Shown here: positions 1-9,094 of the stretch, one piece after another
How the letters are laid out: every line of letters begins with the position of its first letter
Position numbering within the stretch: position 1 is the first letter of the stretch
From: Oscillospiraceae bacterium MB24-C1
GTDB lineage: Bacteria > Bacillota > Clostridia > Oscillospirales > Ruminococcaceae
Length of the DNA: 64,000 nucleotides
Direction of reading: 5' to 3'
Assembly (NCBI GenBank): GCA_030913685.1
Contig: CP133187.1
Coordinates: 434,001 to 498,000 of the forward strand
Notes under the pieces: generated by a model
Told to the model about the DNA's origin: nothing
Seen by the model: the letters and a program-made list of their open reading frames with translations, nothing else
Databases searched by the model: none
Position numbers and translations under genes: made by a program

Positions 1-43
1 GCTTTCGTGGTGGGCTACTTTGAAACAATAAAAAGATGTGCGA

Positions 44-670
44 TCAATTTTCAAGCGGGGAAGTAGCTAGTACAGTAGCCTCGCCACTGATTATTTCGGT
101 TTCAAGCTTCTGAATCTTTTCCCTCATTTGAGAAACATAGGATTCATCCTTGATCGAGCCTAAATTGATTTTAACATTTAGCAAAGCGCCAAGTACAGCG
201 GTTCGCGTCATCATGGCGGAAACTAGGCCGTCGGTCACCGCGTTGGCATTCCCTTTTTTAACCAGAATAGCTGCCAAAGGCATGATTTTAGCTGCTGTTT
301 GAGCAACGCTGAGCGGAACTTCAGCCGCTTTTTTCAGCGCGTCCTGCATCGCTTTACGGCGGACAGCCTTTTCCTCATCGGTGTTTTTCGGCAGGGCCAG
401 CGCTTCCATGTAGGCGTTAAAGGATGTACTGTCACGGGTGATATCGTCGAGCAGTGTGTTACGCAGTGCAGCTGCCTGAGGAATTAGCGCGGTCATTTCT
501 TCCGCGACGGCTTCGTAGCCCTTTTTACCAACGGTTAACTGCGCGACCATCTCCGCCAAAGAGGCCGCCAGAGCACCGGCCAATGCGGCGACACTGCCGC
601 CGCCGGGAGCCGGCTCGTTAGAAGCGGTCGTGGCGCAAAAGACCTCCAAGGTCATATTTTTCATTTCCAT
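44..670 (-). CDS. fchA: Cyclodeaminase/cyclohydrolase family protein (formimino-THF cyclodeaminase)
   Basis: A 208-aa protein of the FTCD C-terminal (cyclodeaminase/methenyl-THF cyclohydrolase) family. It has the family's N-terminal glycine-rich signature PGGGSVAAL at about residues 22-30, followed by an all-helical body. The family converts 5-formimino-THF to 5,10-methenyl-THF with release of ammonia, or acts as a cyclohydrolase. It lies 24 bp downstream of the formiminotransferase gene on the same strand, so the two activities that are fused in mammals are encoded here by separate, co-transcribed genes. Family assignment is firm; which of the two activities dominates is inferred from the neighbour. 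Confidence 0.9.
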   Translation of the reverse strand: MEMKNMTLEVFCATTASNEPAPGGGSVAALAGALAASLAEMVAQLTVGKKGYEAVAEEMTALIPQAAALRNTLLDDITRDSTSFNAYMEALALPKNTDEEKAVRRKAMQDALKKAAEVPLSVAQTAAKIMPLAAILVKKGNANAVTDGLVSAMMTRTAVLGALLNVKINLGSIKDESYVSQMREKIQKLETEIISGEATVLATSPLEN

Positions 671-694
671 CGATTATTCCTCCGGTTCAAGCGT

Positions 695-1585
695 TTAGAG
701 TCGGGTCTCGAGAACCTGATCCATGTTGAAGTTCTCGATCTGTAGATAGTATTCAGCGCAGTCGATCAGCGCAGCCATGGGGGTCAAACCGATGACTTCG
801 CTTCCGACCACGTTAACGCCGTAGCGGCGTGCTTCCATCTTCACGGTTTCAAACACGCGGTAGACAGCACTTTTGGTGTAATCAGTGAGATTCATTGAAA
901 CCTGCGCAATGTTGCGATCCTCCAGCATGACACCCATCGCCTTGACAAAACGGAACCCGCCGTTTATGTGGCGAACCCTGTGTGCGATCTGGGTGGCTAT
1001 ATCCAGATTGGGCGTATCAAGGTTGATGTTGAAGGCGATGAGCGGCATGCGTGCGCCAATAGCGGTTACACCGGCGGTCGGATGGATGGTATCCGGGCCA
1101 AAGTCGGGCTTCCACTTAGTGTCCTTCATCTTTTCAGGCATTCCTTCAAACTGACCCTTGCGGATGTCGGACAGGTTGGCGCGGTGGGGTGCTGTGGCTG
1201 ATTTTTCATACAAAAAGCTGGGAACACCAAACTTTTCACCGACTGCCAAGGCAACATCACGGGCTATTTGATCAGCCTCTTCTACAGTGCAGTTGCGAAT
1301 CGGAATAAAGGGTACCACATCGGTAGCGCCCATGCGGGGGTGTTGACCTTCATGCTTGGTCATGTCGATCAACTCAGCAGCAATTCCGATTGCCTCAATG
1401 ACGGCATCTCGCACAGACTCCGGTTCACCGACTACCGTGACAACGCAACGGTTGTGGTCTTTGTCGGTGCTGTAGTCCAGCAGCTTGACATTTTCTTTGC
1501 CGCGGAATGGGGCAACAATTTTTTCAACTTTATCAAGGTCGCGGCCTTCACTGAAGTTTGGTACACATTCCAGAATTTTGTTCAT
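695..1585 (-). CDS. ftcD: Glutamate formimidoyltransferase
   Basis: A 296-aa protein matching the transferase half of FTCD. It starts MNKILECVPNFSEGRD, and HEGQHPRMG at residues 78-86 carries the histidine (residue 82) equivalent to the known catalytic His. The reaction moves the formimino group of N-formimino-L-glutamate, a histidine-breakdown product, to THF. An upstream reading extension to 1654 exists, but the ATG at 1585 has a GGAG about 9 nt before it and gives the normal family N-terminus. The downstream cyclodeaminase and the divergent fhs make a route from formiminoglutamate to formate with recovery of ATP. Confidence 0.93.
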   Translation of the reverse strand: MNKILECVPNFSEGRDLDKVEKIVAPFRGKENVKLLDYSTDKDHNRCVVTVVGEPESVRDAVIEAIGIAAELIDMTKHEGQHPRMGATDVVPFIPIRNCTVEEADQIARDVALAVGEKFGVPSFLYEKSATAPHRANLSDIRKGQFEGMPEKMKDTKWKPDFGPDTIHPTAGVTAIGARMPLIAFNINLDTPNLDIATQIAHRVRHINGGFRFVKAMGVMLEDRNIAQVSMNLTDYTKSAVYRVFETVKMEARRYGVNVVGSEVIGLTPMAALIDCAEYYLQIENFNMDQVLETRL

Positions 1586-1782
1586 AGTCATCGGCTCCGT
1601 TTCTATAAAAGTAATCTGCAAGTTCATCATAGGGGATGAATTTTGTGAACGCAACCATATAAAATCTGTTTTGGCATCTCGCGCATCACTTTATGACGTT
1701 TATTAGACGATAAGGCCATTATACTTTCGGACAGTAAATTTCACCTTTAAAAAGCGCATATAGAAAGGAAAGTGTCATAATA

Positions 1783-2006
1783 ATGAGAAAATTAACACCT
1801 GATACCTATATTATCAGCGATTGGTCGGGTGGAAAGACAAGACAAATTGCCATTGATCCACTTTAAGACGAAGATGCTGATAGGGATTTCAATTTTCGCC
1901 TTAGCTCTACCACTGTCGCGCTGTAGGAGTCGGACTTTATCCATTCCCCAACTATGAGCGCATCATATCACTGGCAAAAGGACAATTTCAGCTTCTATTA
2001 GCCTGA
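1783..2006 (+). pseudogene. Broken HutD/Ves-family gene
   Basis: Reading from the ATG at 1783 (after an AAGGAAAG ribosome site) gives a HutD/Ves-like N-terminus with LTPDTYIISDW and GGKTRQIAIDP. It then meets an in-frame TAA and a second stop (TAG). After a frame change near 1940 the text continues as YPFPNYERIISLAKGQFQL, the next conserved block of the same family, before a final TGA. About 75 codons remain of a protein normally near 190 aa. HutD-family genes often sit with histidine-utilisation genes, which fits the adjacent ftcD/fchA. The family call rests on motif resemblance only. Confidence 0.6.
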
Positions 2007-2244
2007 TACTTGTTTGTTTAATAACTCATTAACAGTTTGCGTTGTTTACATCGATCGCATACGCGCATATATGGAATGTGTGACCACTAAAAGCATCTTT
2101 TTTCCGTCAAATGATAAAACGGGAAGTGGATTGGATATTGTTTCGCCGAAGGGACATGTGCTATGGTGAGGCTGAAATTGTGGCGCAGAAACATATCGTT
2201 TGAGGTGCTGTAAATTCCAAAACGCTTTAGGAGGACTTTTTTAA

Positions 2245-3921
2245 ATGGCTTTTTTATCCGATATCGAGATCGCGCAGAGCTGCGAGCCCAAGGACATTCG
2301 CGAAATTGCAAAAGAGGTGGGTGTAGACGAAAAATATCTCGAGCTGTATGGTCGTACTAAGGCAAAGGTAGACTACAAGCTGCTCTCCGACCTGAAAAAT
2401 ACGCCAACAGGTAAGCTGATTCTGGTGACTGCGATCAACCCGACCCCTGCTGGGGAGGGAAAGACCACGACAAGCGTTGGGTTGACTGATGGCCTGCGCC
2501 GCCTTGGGAAAAAGGCTGTTGTCGTACTGCGTGAGCCTTCTCTGGGGCCGGTGTTCGGCGTGAAGGGCGGTGCCGCTGGCGGTGGTTATGCACAGGTCGT
2601 GCCAATGGAGGACATCAACCTACACTTTACCGGCGATTTTCATGCCATCGGTGCGGCGAATAACTTGCTGGCCGCATTGCTGGATAACCATATCTACCAG
2701 GGTAATTTGCTTCGCATTGACCCCAAGCGCATCACCTGGAAACGCGTTGTGGATATGAACGACCGCCAGTTGCGCAGCGTCATTGACGGACTTGGACCCC
2801 GCACCAATGGCGTCACCCGCGAGGACGGCTATGATATCACCGTTGCCTCCGAAATTATGGCGGTACTCTGCTTATCCTCGTCCATGAGTGATATGAAAGC
2901 CCGGCTCGCAAAGATGATTGTCGGCTACGACTATGACAACCAGCCCGTTACCGCTGGACAGCTTCATGCAGAAGGTGCTATGTGCGCACTGCTCAAGGAT
3001 GCGATCAAGCCGAACCTTGTACAGACGCTCGAGGGGACACCGGCGTTTATCCACGGCGGCCCATTTGCCAATATTGCGCATGGTTGCAACTCGGTCATGG
3101 CAACCCACATGGCGATGAAACTGGGTGAGTACGCTGTTACCGAGGCGGGCTTCGGGGCTGATCTCGGCGCTGAAAAATTTCTGGATATCAAGTGCCGCAT
3201 GGCTGGCTTTAAGCCAAGCGCCGTGGTCGTTGTCGCAACAGTGCGCGCGCTCAAGCACCACGGTGGCGTTTTAAAATCCGATTTAAATTCGGAAAACCTT
3301 GAGGCACTTCAAAAAGGAATGCCCAACCTGCTGCGTCATGTAGAAAACGTCACCAAGGTCTATGGTCTGCCCTGTGTAGTGGCCATCAACCGCTTCCCGA
3401 CCGACAGCGAGGCGGAGCTAGCGCTTGTACGTGAAAAATGCCGTGAGATTGGCGTCAATGTTGCGCTCAGTGAGGTTTGGGCCAAGGGCGGGGAAGGTGC
3501 TTTAGAGCTGGCGCAGGAGGTTATGCGCCTGTGCGAAATGCCTAATGATTTCAATTATGTTTACGACGCCGAACTACCGATTAAGGAAAAGCTAGACGCG
3601 ATTGTACAGCGTGTTTATCGTGGCAATGGTGCTGTGCTAACCGCTCCAGCTGCCAAGCAGGCCCTGCAGCTAGAAGAACTCGGATTTGGCAATCTGCCCA
3701 TTTGCATGGCCAAAACTCAGTATAGCTTCACCGATGATCCCAAGGCGCTGGGCGCCCCGAATGACTTTGCCATCAAGGTCAGCAATCTAAAGGTATCGGC
3801 CGGCGCAGGATTTATCGTGGCGTTGACCGGCGACGTCATGACCATGCCAGGACTGCCCAAGAAGCCTGCGGCAGAAAATATTGACGTTGATGAGAACGGC
3901 CGCATCTTTGGACTGTTCTGA
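2245..3921 (+). CDS. fhs: Formate--tetrahydrofolate ligase
   Basis: A 558-aa formyl-THF synthetase of full family length. It has the P-loop [10 protein letters not shown] at about 66-75 and the conserved [22 protein letters not shown] stretch (given here in part) just after it. It interconverts formate, ATP and THF with 10-formyl-THF in the cytosol. A strong AGGAGG site lies 10-16 nt before the ATG. It diverges from ftcD/fchA. In fermenters running formiminoglutamate breakdown the enzyme works toward formate and ATP; in purine synthesis it works the other way. A hairpin terminator follows at 3994-4035. Confidence 0.97.
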   Translation: MAFLSDIEIAQSCEPKDIREIAKEVGVDEKYLELYGRTKAKVDYKLLSDLKNTPTGKLILVTAINPTPAGEGKTTTSVGLTDGLRRLGKKAVVVLREPSLGPVFGVKGGAAGGGYAQVVPMEDINLHFTGDFHAIGAANNLLAALLDNHIYQGNLLRIDPKRITWKRVVDMNDRQLRSVIDGLGPRTNGVTREDGYDITVASEIMAVLCLSSSMSDMKARLAKMIVGYDYDNQPVTAGQLHAEGAMCALLKDAIKPNLVQTLEGTPAFIHGGPFANIAHGCNSVMATHMAMKLGEYAVTEAGFGADLGAEKFLDIKCRMAGFKPSAVVVVATVRALKHHGGVLKSDLNSENLEALQKGMPNLLRHVENVTKVYGLPCVVAINRFPTDSEAELALVREKCREIGVNVALSEVWAKGGEGALELAQEVMRLCEMPNDFNYVYDAELPIKEKLDAIVQRVYRGNGAVLTAPAAKQALQLEELGFGNLPICMAKTQYSFTDDPKALGAPNDFAIKVSNLKVSAGAGFIVALTGDVMTMPGLPKKPAAENIDVDENGRIFGLF

Positions 3922-3993
3922 TCTCTGTTTAGCCATCAGTATGTTATTTATGCTCAGCCACCGCGAAGCAAAGTACCTCAACAGATTTTATAG

Positions 3994-4035
3994 AAAAACG
4001 TTTACGCCCTGACAATCGGAGCGTAAACGTTTTTT
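3994..4035 (+). terminator. Intrinsic terminator after fhs
   Basis: Complementary arms AAAACGTTTACGC and GCGTAAACGTTTT flank a roughly 12-nt loop, with the last arm running into a T tract. Confidence 0.85.
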
Positions 4036-4185
4036 AGCGGTTGTTACTACAACATTTTGATTATTCTTTTGATTTTATTAGTAAAATATATTATTATTAC
4101 ATTAATTGTTCCCAAATCATTAATATCCTTTCGCTATACTATAAACTACAATTTGACATATTAATGGCAATGGGGAACTATAAAA

Positions 4186-5016
4186 ATGAACATATTGGTG
4201 ACACTCAATGCGGGGTATTTAAAACAGCTGACCGTCATGCTGTTTTCGCTTTTAAAGGCGAATCCGGCAACAAGCGTTTCGTTATATGTGCTGCACACCT
4301 CACTGACTGAAACGCATTTTGAAAAGCTCAAACGAATCTGCCCCGAAAGGCTTGAAATTCATTCCATCGTCATCCCAGAGGGATTTTTGGCTGATGCACC
4401 GACCAGCGGGCGCTATCCTGTTGAGATGTATTATCGTATTTTTGCAGCACAGCTACTACCTGAAACGGTTGACCGTATATTATATTTAGACCCCGATCTT
4501 GTGGTACTCAACTCGCTAGAGACGCTGTATACCCTTGAATTTGGAGGAAACCTGTTTGCGGCGGCTTCACATATTTCGTCGTGTTCCAAACTGAACAGAG
4601 TTAACGACCTGCGTCTCTCAAAACCCAAGGGATCCAGCTACGTTAACTCCGGCGTTATGATGATGAATATTGACGCGCTTCGCCGTGAACAAAATGAGGA
4701 CGAGGTCTTTGATTATATTGAGGCGCACAAATCGGTTTTGATGCTACCCGATCAGGATGTGCTCAATGCTGTCTACGCGACCCGAATAATGACGGTGGAT
4801 CATCTGCGCTATAATTTGAGTGAGCGCTGCTTTCAACTGTATAATTTGCGGCCTGAAAATTGGGAGCAGCCGATGACATTAGACTGGGTGCGGCAAAACA
4901 CCGCAATTGTCCATTACTGTGGCAGAAACAAGCCATGGAAAGAGAATTATATTGGTAACCTTAACCGCTTTTATCTTGAGCTGGAACAACAGGCTATAAC
5001 AGGGGGATTATTATGA
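4186..5016 (+). CDS. Glycosyltransferase family 8 protein
   Basis: A 276-aa GT8-type (GT-A fold) enzyme. It has an N-terminal nucleotide-binding start (MNILVTLNAGYLKQL), the metal-binding DPD at about 102-104 in LYLDPDLVVL, an SSYVNSGVMMMN acceptor-side block near 157, and a C-terminal HYCGRNKPW like the HxxGxxKPW of retaining galactosyl/glucosyl transferases. It should transfer a hexose from a UDP-sugar; the acceptor is unknown. The upstream 260 bp are AT-rich. The stop overlaps the start of the next gene (ATGA), so the two are co-translated. Confidence 0.88.
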   Translation: MNILVTLNAGYLKQLTVMLFSLLKANPATSVSLYVLHTSLTETHFEKLKRICPERLEIHSIVIPEGFLADAPTSGRYPVEMYYRIFAAQLLPETVDRILYLDPDLVVLNSLETLYTLEFGGNLFAAASHISSCSKLNRVNDLRLSKPKGSSYVNSGVMMMNIDALRREQNEDEVFDYIEAHKSVLMLPDQDVLNAVYATRIMTVDHLRYNLSERCFQLYNLRPENWEQPMTLDWVRQNTAIVHYCGRNKPWKENYIGNLNRFYLELEQQAITGGLL

Positions 5017-5396
5017 TGAACTGGCTGCGCAACTTTATGGCTGGGCGCTACGGCGTCGATCAACTTCAATGGACTTTACTGGGAACCTATCTGGTGTTAT
5101 CGATACTGCTGCCATCCAGCTTGTGGCGTTTTATTGCGGCAATTCCACTGGCTTTATTCTGGATTCGTTTTCTTTCGCGGGATATTTATAAGCGTAGTGC
5201 TGAAAATCGAGTCTTTTTGCAAAAAGCTGAGCCTGCTATCTTATTTTTAAAGCGCTGGAATAATCGGCTCAAGGACAGAGATCACCGCTATTACAGCTGC
5301 CCACGCTGCAAGCAGACATTGCGTGTGCCTCGAGGCCGGGGCAAAATCACGATCACATGTCCAAACTGCCGCACCACCATCACAAAGAAAACCTGA
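5013..5396 (+). CDS. Zinc-ribbon membrane protein
   Basis: A 127-aa protein with two hydrophobic spans (about 22-36 and 38-54), a basic linker, and a C-terminal zinc ribbon with CPRC at 96-99 and CPNC at 116-119. Its start overlaps the stop of the GT8 gene by 4 bp, suggesting a shared role at the membrane, perhaps in surface glycan work. No enzymatic motif is visible and I do not recognise a named family. Confidence 0.8.
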   Translation: MMNWLRNFMAGRYGVDQLQWTLLGTYLVLSILLPSSLWRFIAAIPLALFWIRFLSRDIYKRSAENRVFLQKAEPAILFLKRWNNRLKDRDHRYYSCPRCKQTLRVPRGRGKITITCPNCRTTITKKT

Positions 5397-5410
5397 AAAT
5401 ATTTTCATCT

Positions 5411-5445
5411 ACCGCGTCGTCTTAAATGGACGACGCGGTATTTTT
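5411..5445 (+). terminator. Intrinsic terminator after the zinc-ribbon gene
   Basis: A perfect ACCGCGTCGTC / GACGACGCGGT stem with a short TTAAATG loop, followed by ATTTTT. It separates the GT8 pair from the spoIIIA operon. Confidence 0.9.
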
Positions 5446-5469
5446 ATGTTCTAGAAGCGGGGGGCTGTC

Positions 5470-5478
5470 CATACAAAT
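5470..5478 (+). promoter_or_regulatory. Possible sigma-E -10 element for spoIIIA
   Basis: CATACAAAT resembles the sigma-E -10 consensus (CATACA-T) and stands 28 bp before spoIIIAA, the place where a mother-cell promoter is expected. The -35 region is not a convincing match, so this is tentative. Confidence 0.3.
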
Positions 5479-5505
5479 AGCAGTAGAAAGAGAGGAGGAA
5501 TTTAA

Positions 5506-6489
5506 ATGTTTTCTGGACGAGCCGCATTCATGCAAGCGGTCGCCTCGCTTTCTGATGTTTATAAAAAAAGGTTGTCCCACCTGCCGGATGCATTGTGCGA
5601 AAACGCGCAGGAGCTACGGCTGATAGCGGGAGCCTGCCCGCAGCTTCGGGTGAATAACAGCAGTATCGTACTGCGTGACTGGCCGCCGGTCACCGAGCAG
5701 GAGCTGGCACAATGCTATATTTCGTTATGCGGACAGGCTGTCCACAGCCATCAGCGTGAGCTGGCGCAGGGCTATCTCACCTTAGTGGGTGGGCACCGCG
5801 CGGGTTTTGCAGCCACGGCGGTATACGGCAGCGATGGCGCACTGATGAGCCTGCGGGGGGTTAACGCCATTGTGCTGCGCATCGCCAGAGAATATCGCGG
5901 CGTGGCGGACAGGCTGCTACGCGAGGCTTTTGGCAACGGCATCTGCGGCCTACTGATCGCCGGTGCGCCCGCCAGCGGTAAGACCACGGTGTTGCGCGAC
6001 TTAGCCGTCTCGCTGGCTGGTGGTGTGGTTAAAGGGTGCGACCGGGTGGTTGTGGTGGATGAGCGCGGCGAACTCAGCGGGTTTTGCCACAACTGCTGCG
6101 TACTCTCGGGCTATGACAAGGGGGACGGGCTGCTAATGGCAGTGCGCAATCTGTCACCGCAGGTCATCCTCTGCGACGAGCTGGGCTCAGAACGAGAGGT
6201 AGCTTCGGTGGTGCATGCACTCAACTGCGGTGTTTCGGTTATCACAACCATTCACGCAGGGAGTAAAACGGAGCTGGCAAACCGTCAGGCGGGCAAGCTG
6301 CTGTTTGGAAGCGGCGCTTTTAACAAAGTAGCCATACTAAGCGAATTTCCGCACCCATCCAGCATCAGGGAGGTGTTTTCAGTTGATGATTTGGCTTCGC
6401 ATCACGGGGCTGGCCCTTCTGGCGCTCAGCTGCACAATTGGTGGGATTTATCACGGCGCACGGTATCAGCAACGAATTTTGGCAATTGA
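5506..6489 (+). CDS. spoIIIAA: Stage III sporulation protein AA (ATPase)
   Basis: First gene of the spoIIIA operon, 327 aa. It is a secretion-type ATPase with Walker A GAPASGKTT at about 153-161 and Walker B VVVVDERGE at about 181-189, related to type II/IV secretion ATPases. It is thought to power or assemble the SpoIIIA-SpoIIQ channel between mother cell and forespore. A GAGGAGG site precedes the ATG. The homologous region ends near residue 293, but the frame stays open for 35 more codons inside spoIIIAB, so the genes overlap by 107 bp; these last residues look non-conserved. Confidence 0.95.
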   Translation: MFSGRAAFMQAVASLSDVYKKRLSHLPDALCENAQELRLIAGACPQLRVNNSSIVLRDWPPVTEQELAQCYISLCGQAVHSHQRELAQGYLTLVGGHRAGFAATAVYGSDGALMSLRGVNAIVLRIAREYRGVADRLLREAFGNGICGLLIAGAPASGKTTVLRDLAVSLAGGVVKGCDRVVVVDERGELSGFCHNCCVLSGYDKGDGLLMAVRNLSPQVILCDELGSEREVASVVHALNCGVSVITTIHAGSKTELANRQAGKLLFGSGAFNKVAILSEFPHPSSIREVFSVDDLASHHGAGPSGAQLHNWWDLSRRTVSATNFGN

Positions 6490-6895
6490 GCGCGCGCGCA
6501 CCTTTATTTTAACACTGCGCCATACATTACGCTTTACACTGGCGCCGCCGGATCAGCTTTTGACAATAATGCAAAACGATTCAGTGTTGTCTGGTTGCGA
6601 TTATCTTGCTGAGGCGGTAAGGGACGACAGGGCAGCAAACTTTAAAACCATGTGGGCACAGGCGGTGGGGACGAGTGCCGAACCGCTGGATCCGCCCGAA
6701 CGCGGGTTACTCGCATCAGTGGGCGATATCCTCGGGACAAGCGATCTCGAAACCCAGATCGGTCAGCTTGATCTGTTATCTGAGCAGCTCGATACGATAC
6801 TCGCGCAGGCGCGCGTTTCCTGCGAGAAAAACCAGCGGCTCTCGGCTACACTCGGTTCGCTGCTTGGGCTTTCTCTGGCCGTCATACTGTTTTAG
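6383..6895 (+). CDS. spoIIIAB: Stage III sporulation protein AB
   Basis: A 170-aa protein with an N-terminal membrane anchor (about 4-22), a largely helical GspF-like body and a C-terminal hydrophobic span, the usual SpoIIIAB layout. It is part of the mother-cell channel complex. Its start lies inside the 3' end of spoIIIAA in another frame, and a GGGAGG site precedes it. The stop is followed by AGGAGGG, the ribosome site for spoIIIAC. Confidence 0.92.
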   Translation: MMIWLRITGLALLALSCTIGGIYHGARYQQRILAIERARTFILTLRHTLRFTLAPPDQLLTIMQNDSVLSGCDYLAEAVRDDRAANFKTMWAQAVGTSAEPLDPPERGLLASVGDILGTSDLETQIGQLDLLSEQLDTILAQARVSCEKNQRLSATLGSLLGLSLAVILF

Positions 6896-6909
6896 GAGGG
6901 AAAAACAAA

Positions 6910-7104
6910 ATGGACGTCGATTTAATTTTTCGCATTGCTGCTGTCGGCATTATCGTTTCGGTACTTAACCAGGTTCTCATCCGCTCCGGGCGTGAGGAAC
7001 AGGCAATGATGACGACGCTGGCAGGGTTAATTGTTGTTTTGATGATGATGATTTACGAGATTAACACACTTTTTGAAACAGTAAAGACGGTGTTTAATCT
7101 GTGA
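6910..7104 (+). CDS. spoIIIAC: Stage III sporulation protein AC
   Basis: A 64-aa, two-span membrane protein (about 3-20 and 32-50) of the expected length and position between spoIIIAB and spoIIIAD. The sequence is nearly all hydrophobic, with the loop SGREEQAMM between spans. It overlaps the start of spoIIIAD by 4 bp. Confidence 0.93.
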   Translation: MDVDLIFRIAAVGIIVSVLNQVLIRSGREEQAMMTTLAGLIVVLMMMIYEINTLFETVKTVFNL

Positions 7105-7496
7105 TGCAAGAATTTTTTGCCGTATTGGCCGCCGCCTTGATGGCAATGCTGCTGGCGGTGACATTGCGTGATTTAAAAAAGGAATATGCGTTACTGCTGT
7201 CACTGGTCTGTGGTATTTTGCTGTTGCTGTGGGGCGTCAATGCGTTGAGCCCGGTGGTGGAGCAAATGTCTGAGCTGGTGGCGCTGACACAGCTCGATAC
7301 CGAATATTCAACGCTTCTACTAAAGGCGTTGGGCATTGCGGTCTGTACTCAGCTGGCCTGTGACGCCTGCAAGGACGCGGGTGAGACGGCTATAAGTAGC
7401 AAGGTGGAATTTTGCGGAAAAGTCTGTCTGCTTGCTTTAAGCCTACCGTTGTTCGGAGAGTTGTTGCGACTGGCGACCAAAATATTTTCTGCGTGA
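7101..7496 (+). CDS. spoIIIAD: Stage III sporulation protein AD
   Basis: A 131-aa polytopic membrane protein with several hydrophobic spans and the conserved LGIAVCTQLACDACKDAGE block near 96-114. It resembles SpoIIIAC and belongs to the membrane base of the feeding-tube channel. Translation is probably coupled to spoIIIAC through the 4-bp overlap. Confidence 0.93.
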   Translation: MMQEFFAVLAAALMAMLLAVTLRDLKKEYALLLSLVCGILLLLWGVNALSPVVEQMSELVALTQLDTEYSTLLLKALGIAVCTQLACDACKDAGETAISSKVEFCGKVCLLALSLPLFGELLRLATKIFSA

Positions 7497-7510
7497 GGGG
7501 AGCCGTGGAC

Positions 7511-8626
7511 GTGAAAAAAATAGCCTTTGTTCTTCTTTTTTTGCTGTTGATGACAACCCATTGCCTCGCTGCTTCTCCGGTAGAGGAATTAGCTGACCAG
7601 TTTGGCTTAGAGCTTTTACAGCAGCAGATTCCACCCTCGGCGCAGGAAATGGCGGACGAGCTCTCCCTGGATGATTTAAGCATGGGAAAGCTGCTCACCG
7701 TTTCACCGCAGACACTCTGGGATTTACTGACGCGACATTTTGCGCACACGGTGGCAACCTATAAAAAAGAACTGTTTTCAATTCTGGCCGCTGTGCTGCT
7801 TTGCGCCATTTTGTCAGTGTTGGGTGAAAAGACACAGGCTTCCTGTGTGTTTGGCCTAATCGGCGTTTTAAGCATCACCGCTATCCTCAGTGGGCCGGTG
7901 CTCGACTGCCTTGAGCAGGGGGCAGAAAGCATCCGCGCTTGTGCGCAGTTTATGCTGGTCTATGTGCCAGTGTATGCCACGGTGGTGGCCACTGGCGGTG
8001 CGCCGGCGACAGCGGCGGTATATCATGCGGTGCTCATGATGGCGGCTCAGACCGTCGCACAACTGGCGGCTGGGGTGTTTTTGCCGCTGACGCAATCGTA
8101 TATGATGCTGTCTTTAGCAGGGGGAATCGGGCAGAACAGCGGCATTGTCATGACCTCCGGCGCAATCAAAAAGATCATCAATTGGGGGATGGTGCTGGTG
8201 ATGACAGCTTTTACGGGGCTGTTATCGCTGCAAAGCTTTCTAAGCTCGGCGGCGGACGGTGCTGCCATTAAAACCGCCAAGTTTTTAGTTGGCAGTTTTA
8301 TTCCGGTGGTGGGATCGGTACTGACCGACGCGCTTTCCGCCATGCAAGGCAGTCTGCAAATTATCAAGGCGAGCGTCGGCAGCTTTGGTATTCTGGTAGC
8401 GGTGCTGACCTTCCTTCCGGTACTGCTGCGCATTACGGTGCTACGCGCCGTTGTGGCCATCGCCGCCATCATGGGGGAAATGTTATCGGTGTCGCCTGTC
8501 AAGGGTATTCTATCTGGGTTTTCTAATCTGCTTTCGATTATGACCGCAATTTTACTTTCGATGATGATGTTGTTGGTCATTTCTACGGCCGTAATGCTTT
8601 CACTGACCGGAGGAACAGGTGTATGA
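7511..8626 (+). CDS. spoIIIAE: Stage III sporulation protein AE
   Basis: About 371 aa, the largest membrane protein of the operon. It has a cleavable signal peptide (VKKIAFVLLFLLLMTTHCLAA), a short outer domain, then seven or so hydrophobic spans. The frame opens further upstream inside spoIIIAD, but the GTG at 7511 lies about 10 nt after AGGGG and gives the signal peptide; GTG at 7505 is an alternative. It is thought to form the permease-like core of the SpoIIIA channel. The ATGA at its end overlaps spoIIIAF. Confidence 0.93.
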   Translation: MKKIAFVLLFLLLMTTHCLAASPVEELADQFGLELLQQQIPPSAQEMADELSLDDLSMGKLLTVSPQTLWDLLTRHFAHTVATYKKELFSILAAVLLCAILSVLGEKTQASCVFGLIGVLSITAILSGPVLDCLEQGAESIRACAQFMLVYVPVYATVVATGGAPATAAVYHAVLMMAAQTVAQLAAGVFLPLTQSYMMLSLAGGIGQNSGIVMTSGAIKKIINWGMVLVMTAFTGLLSLQSFLSSAADGAAIKTAKFLVGSFIPVVGSVLTDALSAMQGSLQIIKASVGSFGILVAVLTFLPVLLRITVLRAVVAIAAIMGEMLSVSPVKGILSGFSNLLSIMTAILLSMMMLLVISTAVMLSLTGGTGV

Positions 8627-9093
8627 ATGATATAAAGCTATGGACCTTTACACTCCTCGTCAGCGCAATGGTAGCCGCTATTTTTGAGAACCTGACCCCA
8701 TCGTCACAGAAGAAACAGCTGGGTTACATATTGCAGATGTTCCTGCTGCTCTGTCTGATTGCGCCAGCCGCTGGTTGGCTGAATGACAGACCCAAGATTG
8801 AACTGTCATCTGTTCAGGAGCAGGCGATAGAGGCTCTTGATACCGACGAAATTTTAAAGGTACAGTTTAAGTCTAAGATGACCCAATTGATTTCTAATAA
8901 ATTAGAAATGCTTGGCATATTTCCACGCGAAATCGGAATAGACTTTAGCGTATCGGAGAACGCGTTAGAGGTTTCAAAAGTTCATATCCTTTTAGAGCCG
9001 AAGGATAGTCAAAGACAAGATGAGACTAAAAAGGAGCTTGAAAGCTTCTTAGGTATAGCTGTTCAAACCGCTATATACGGGGAGGTGAAATAG
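8623..9093 (+). CDS. spoIIIAF: Stage III sporulation protein AF
   Basis: A 156-aa protein with two N-terminal membrane spans (about 7-22 and 34-52) and a C-terminal domain of the ring-building type found in AF, AG and AH. The start overlaps the spoIIIAE stop by 4 bp, and spoIIIAG begins 2 bp after its stop. Confidence 0.92.
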   Translation: MNDIKLWTFTLLVSAMVAAIFENLTPSSQKKQLGYILQMFLLLCLIAPAAGWLNDRPKIELSSVQEQAIEALDTDEILKVQFKSKMTQLISNKLEMLGIFPREIGIDFSVSENALEVSKVHILLEPKDSQRQDETKKELESFLGIAVQTAIYGEVK

Positions 9094-9094
9094 T

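Noticed and set aside
2007-2244. A ZTP or THF riboswitch before fhs
   Set aside because: I searched for the conserved ZTP (pfl) pieces by eye and found none. The stretch has no clear long stem.
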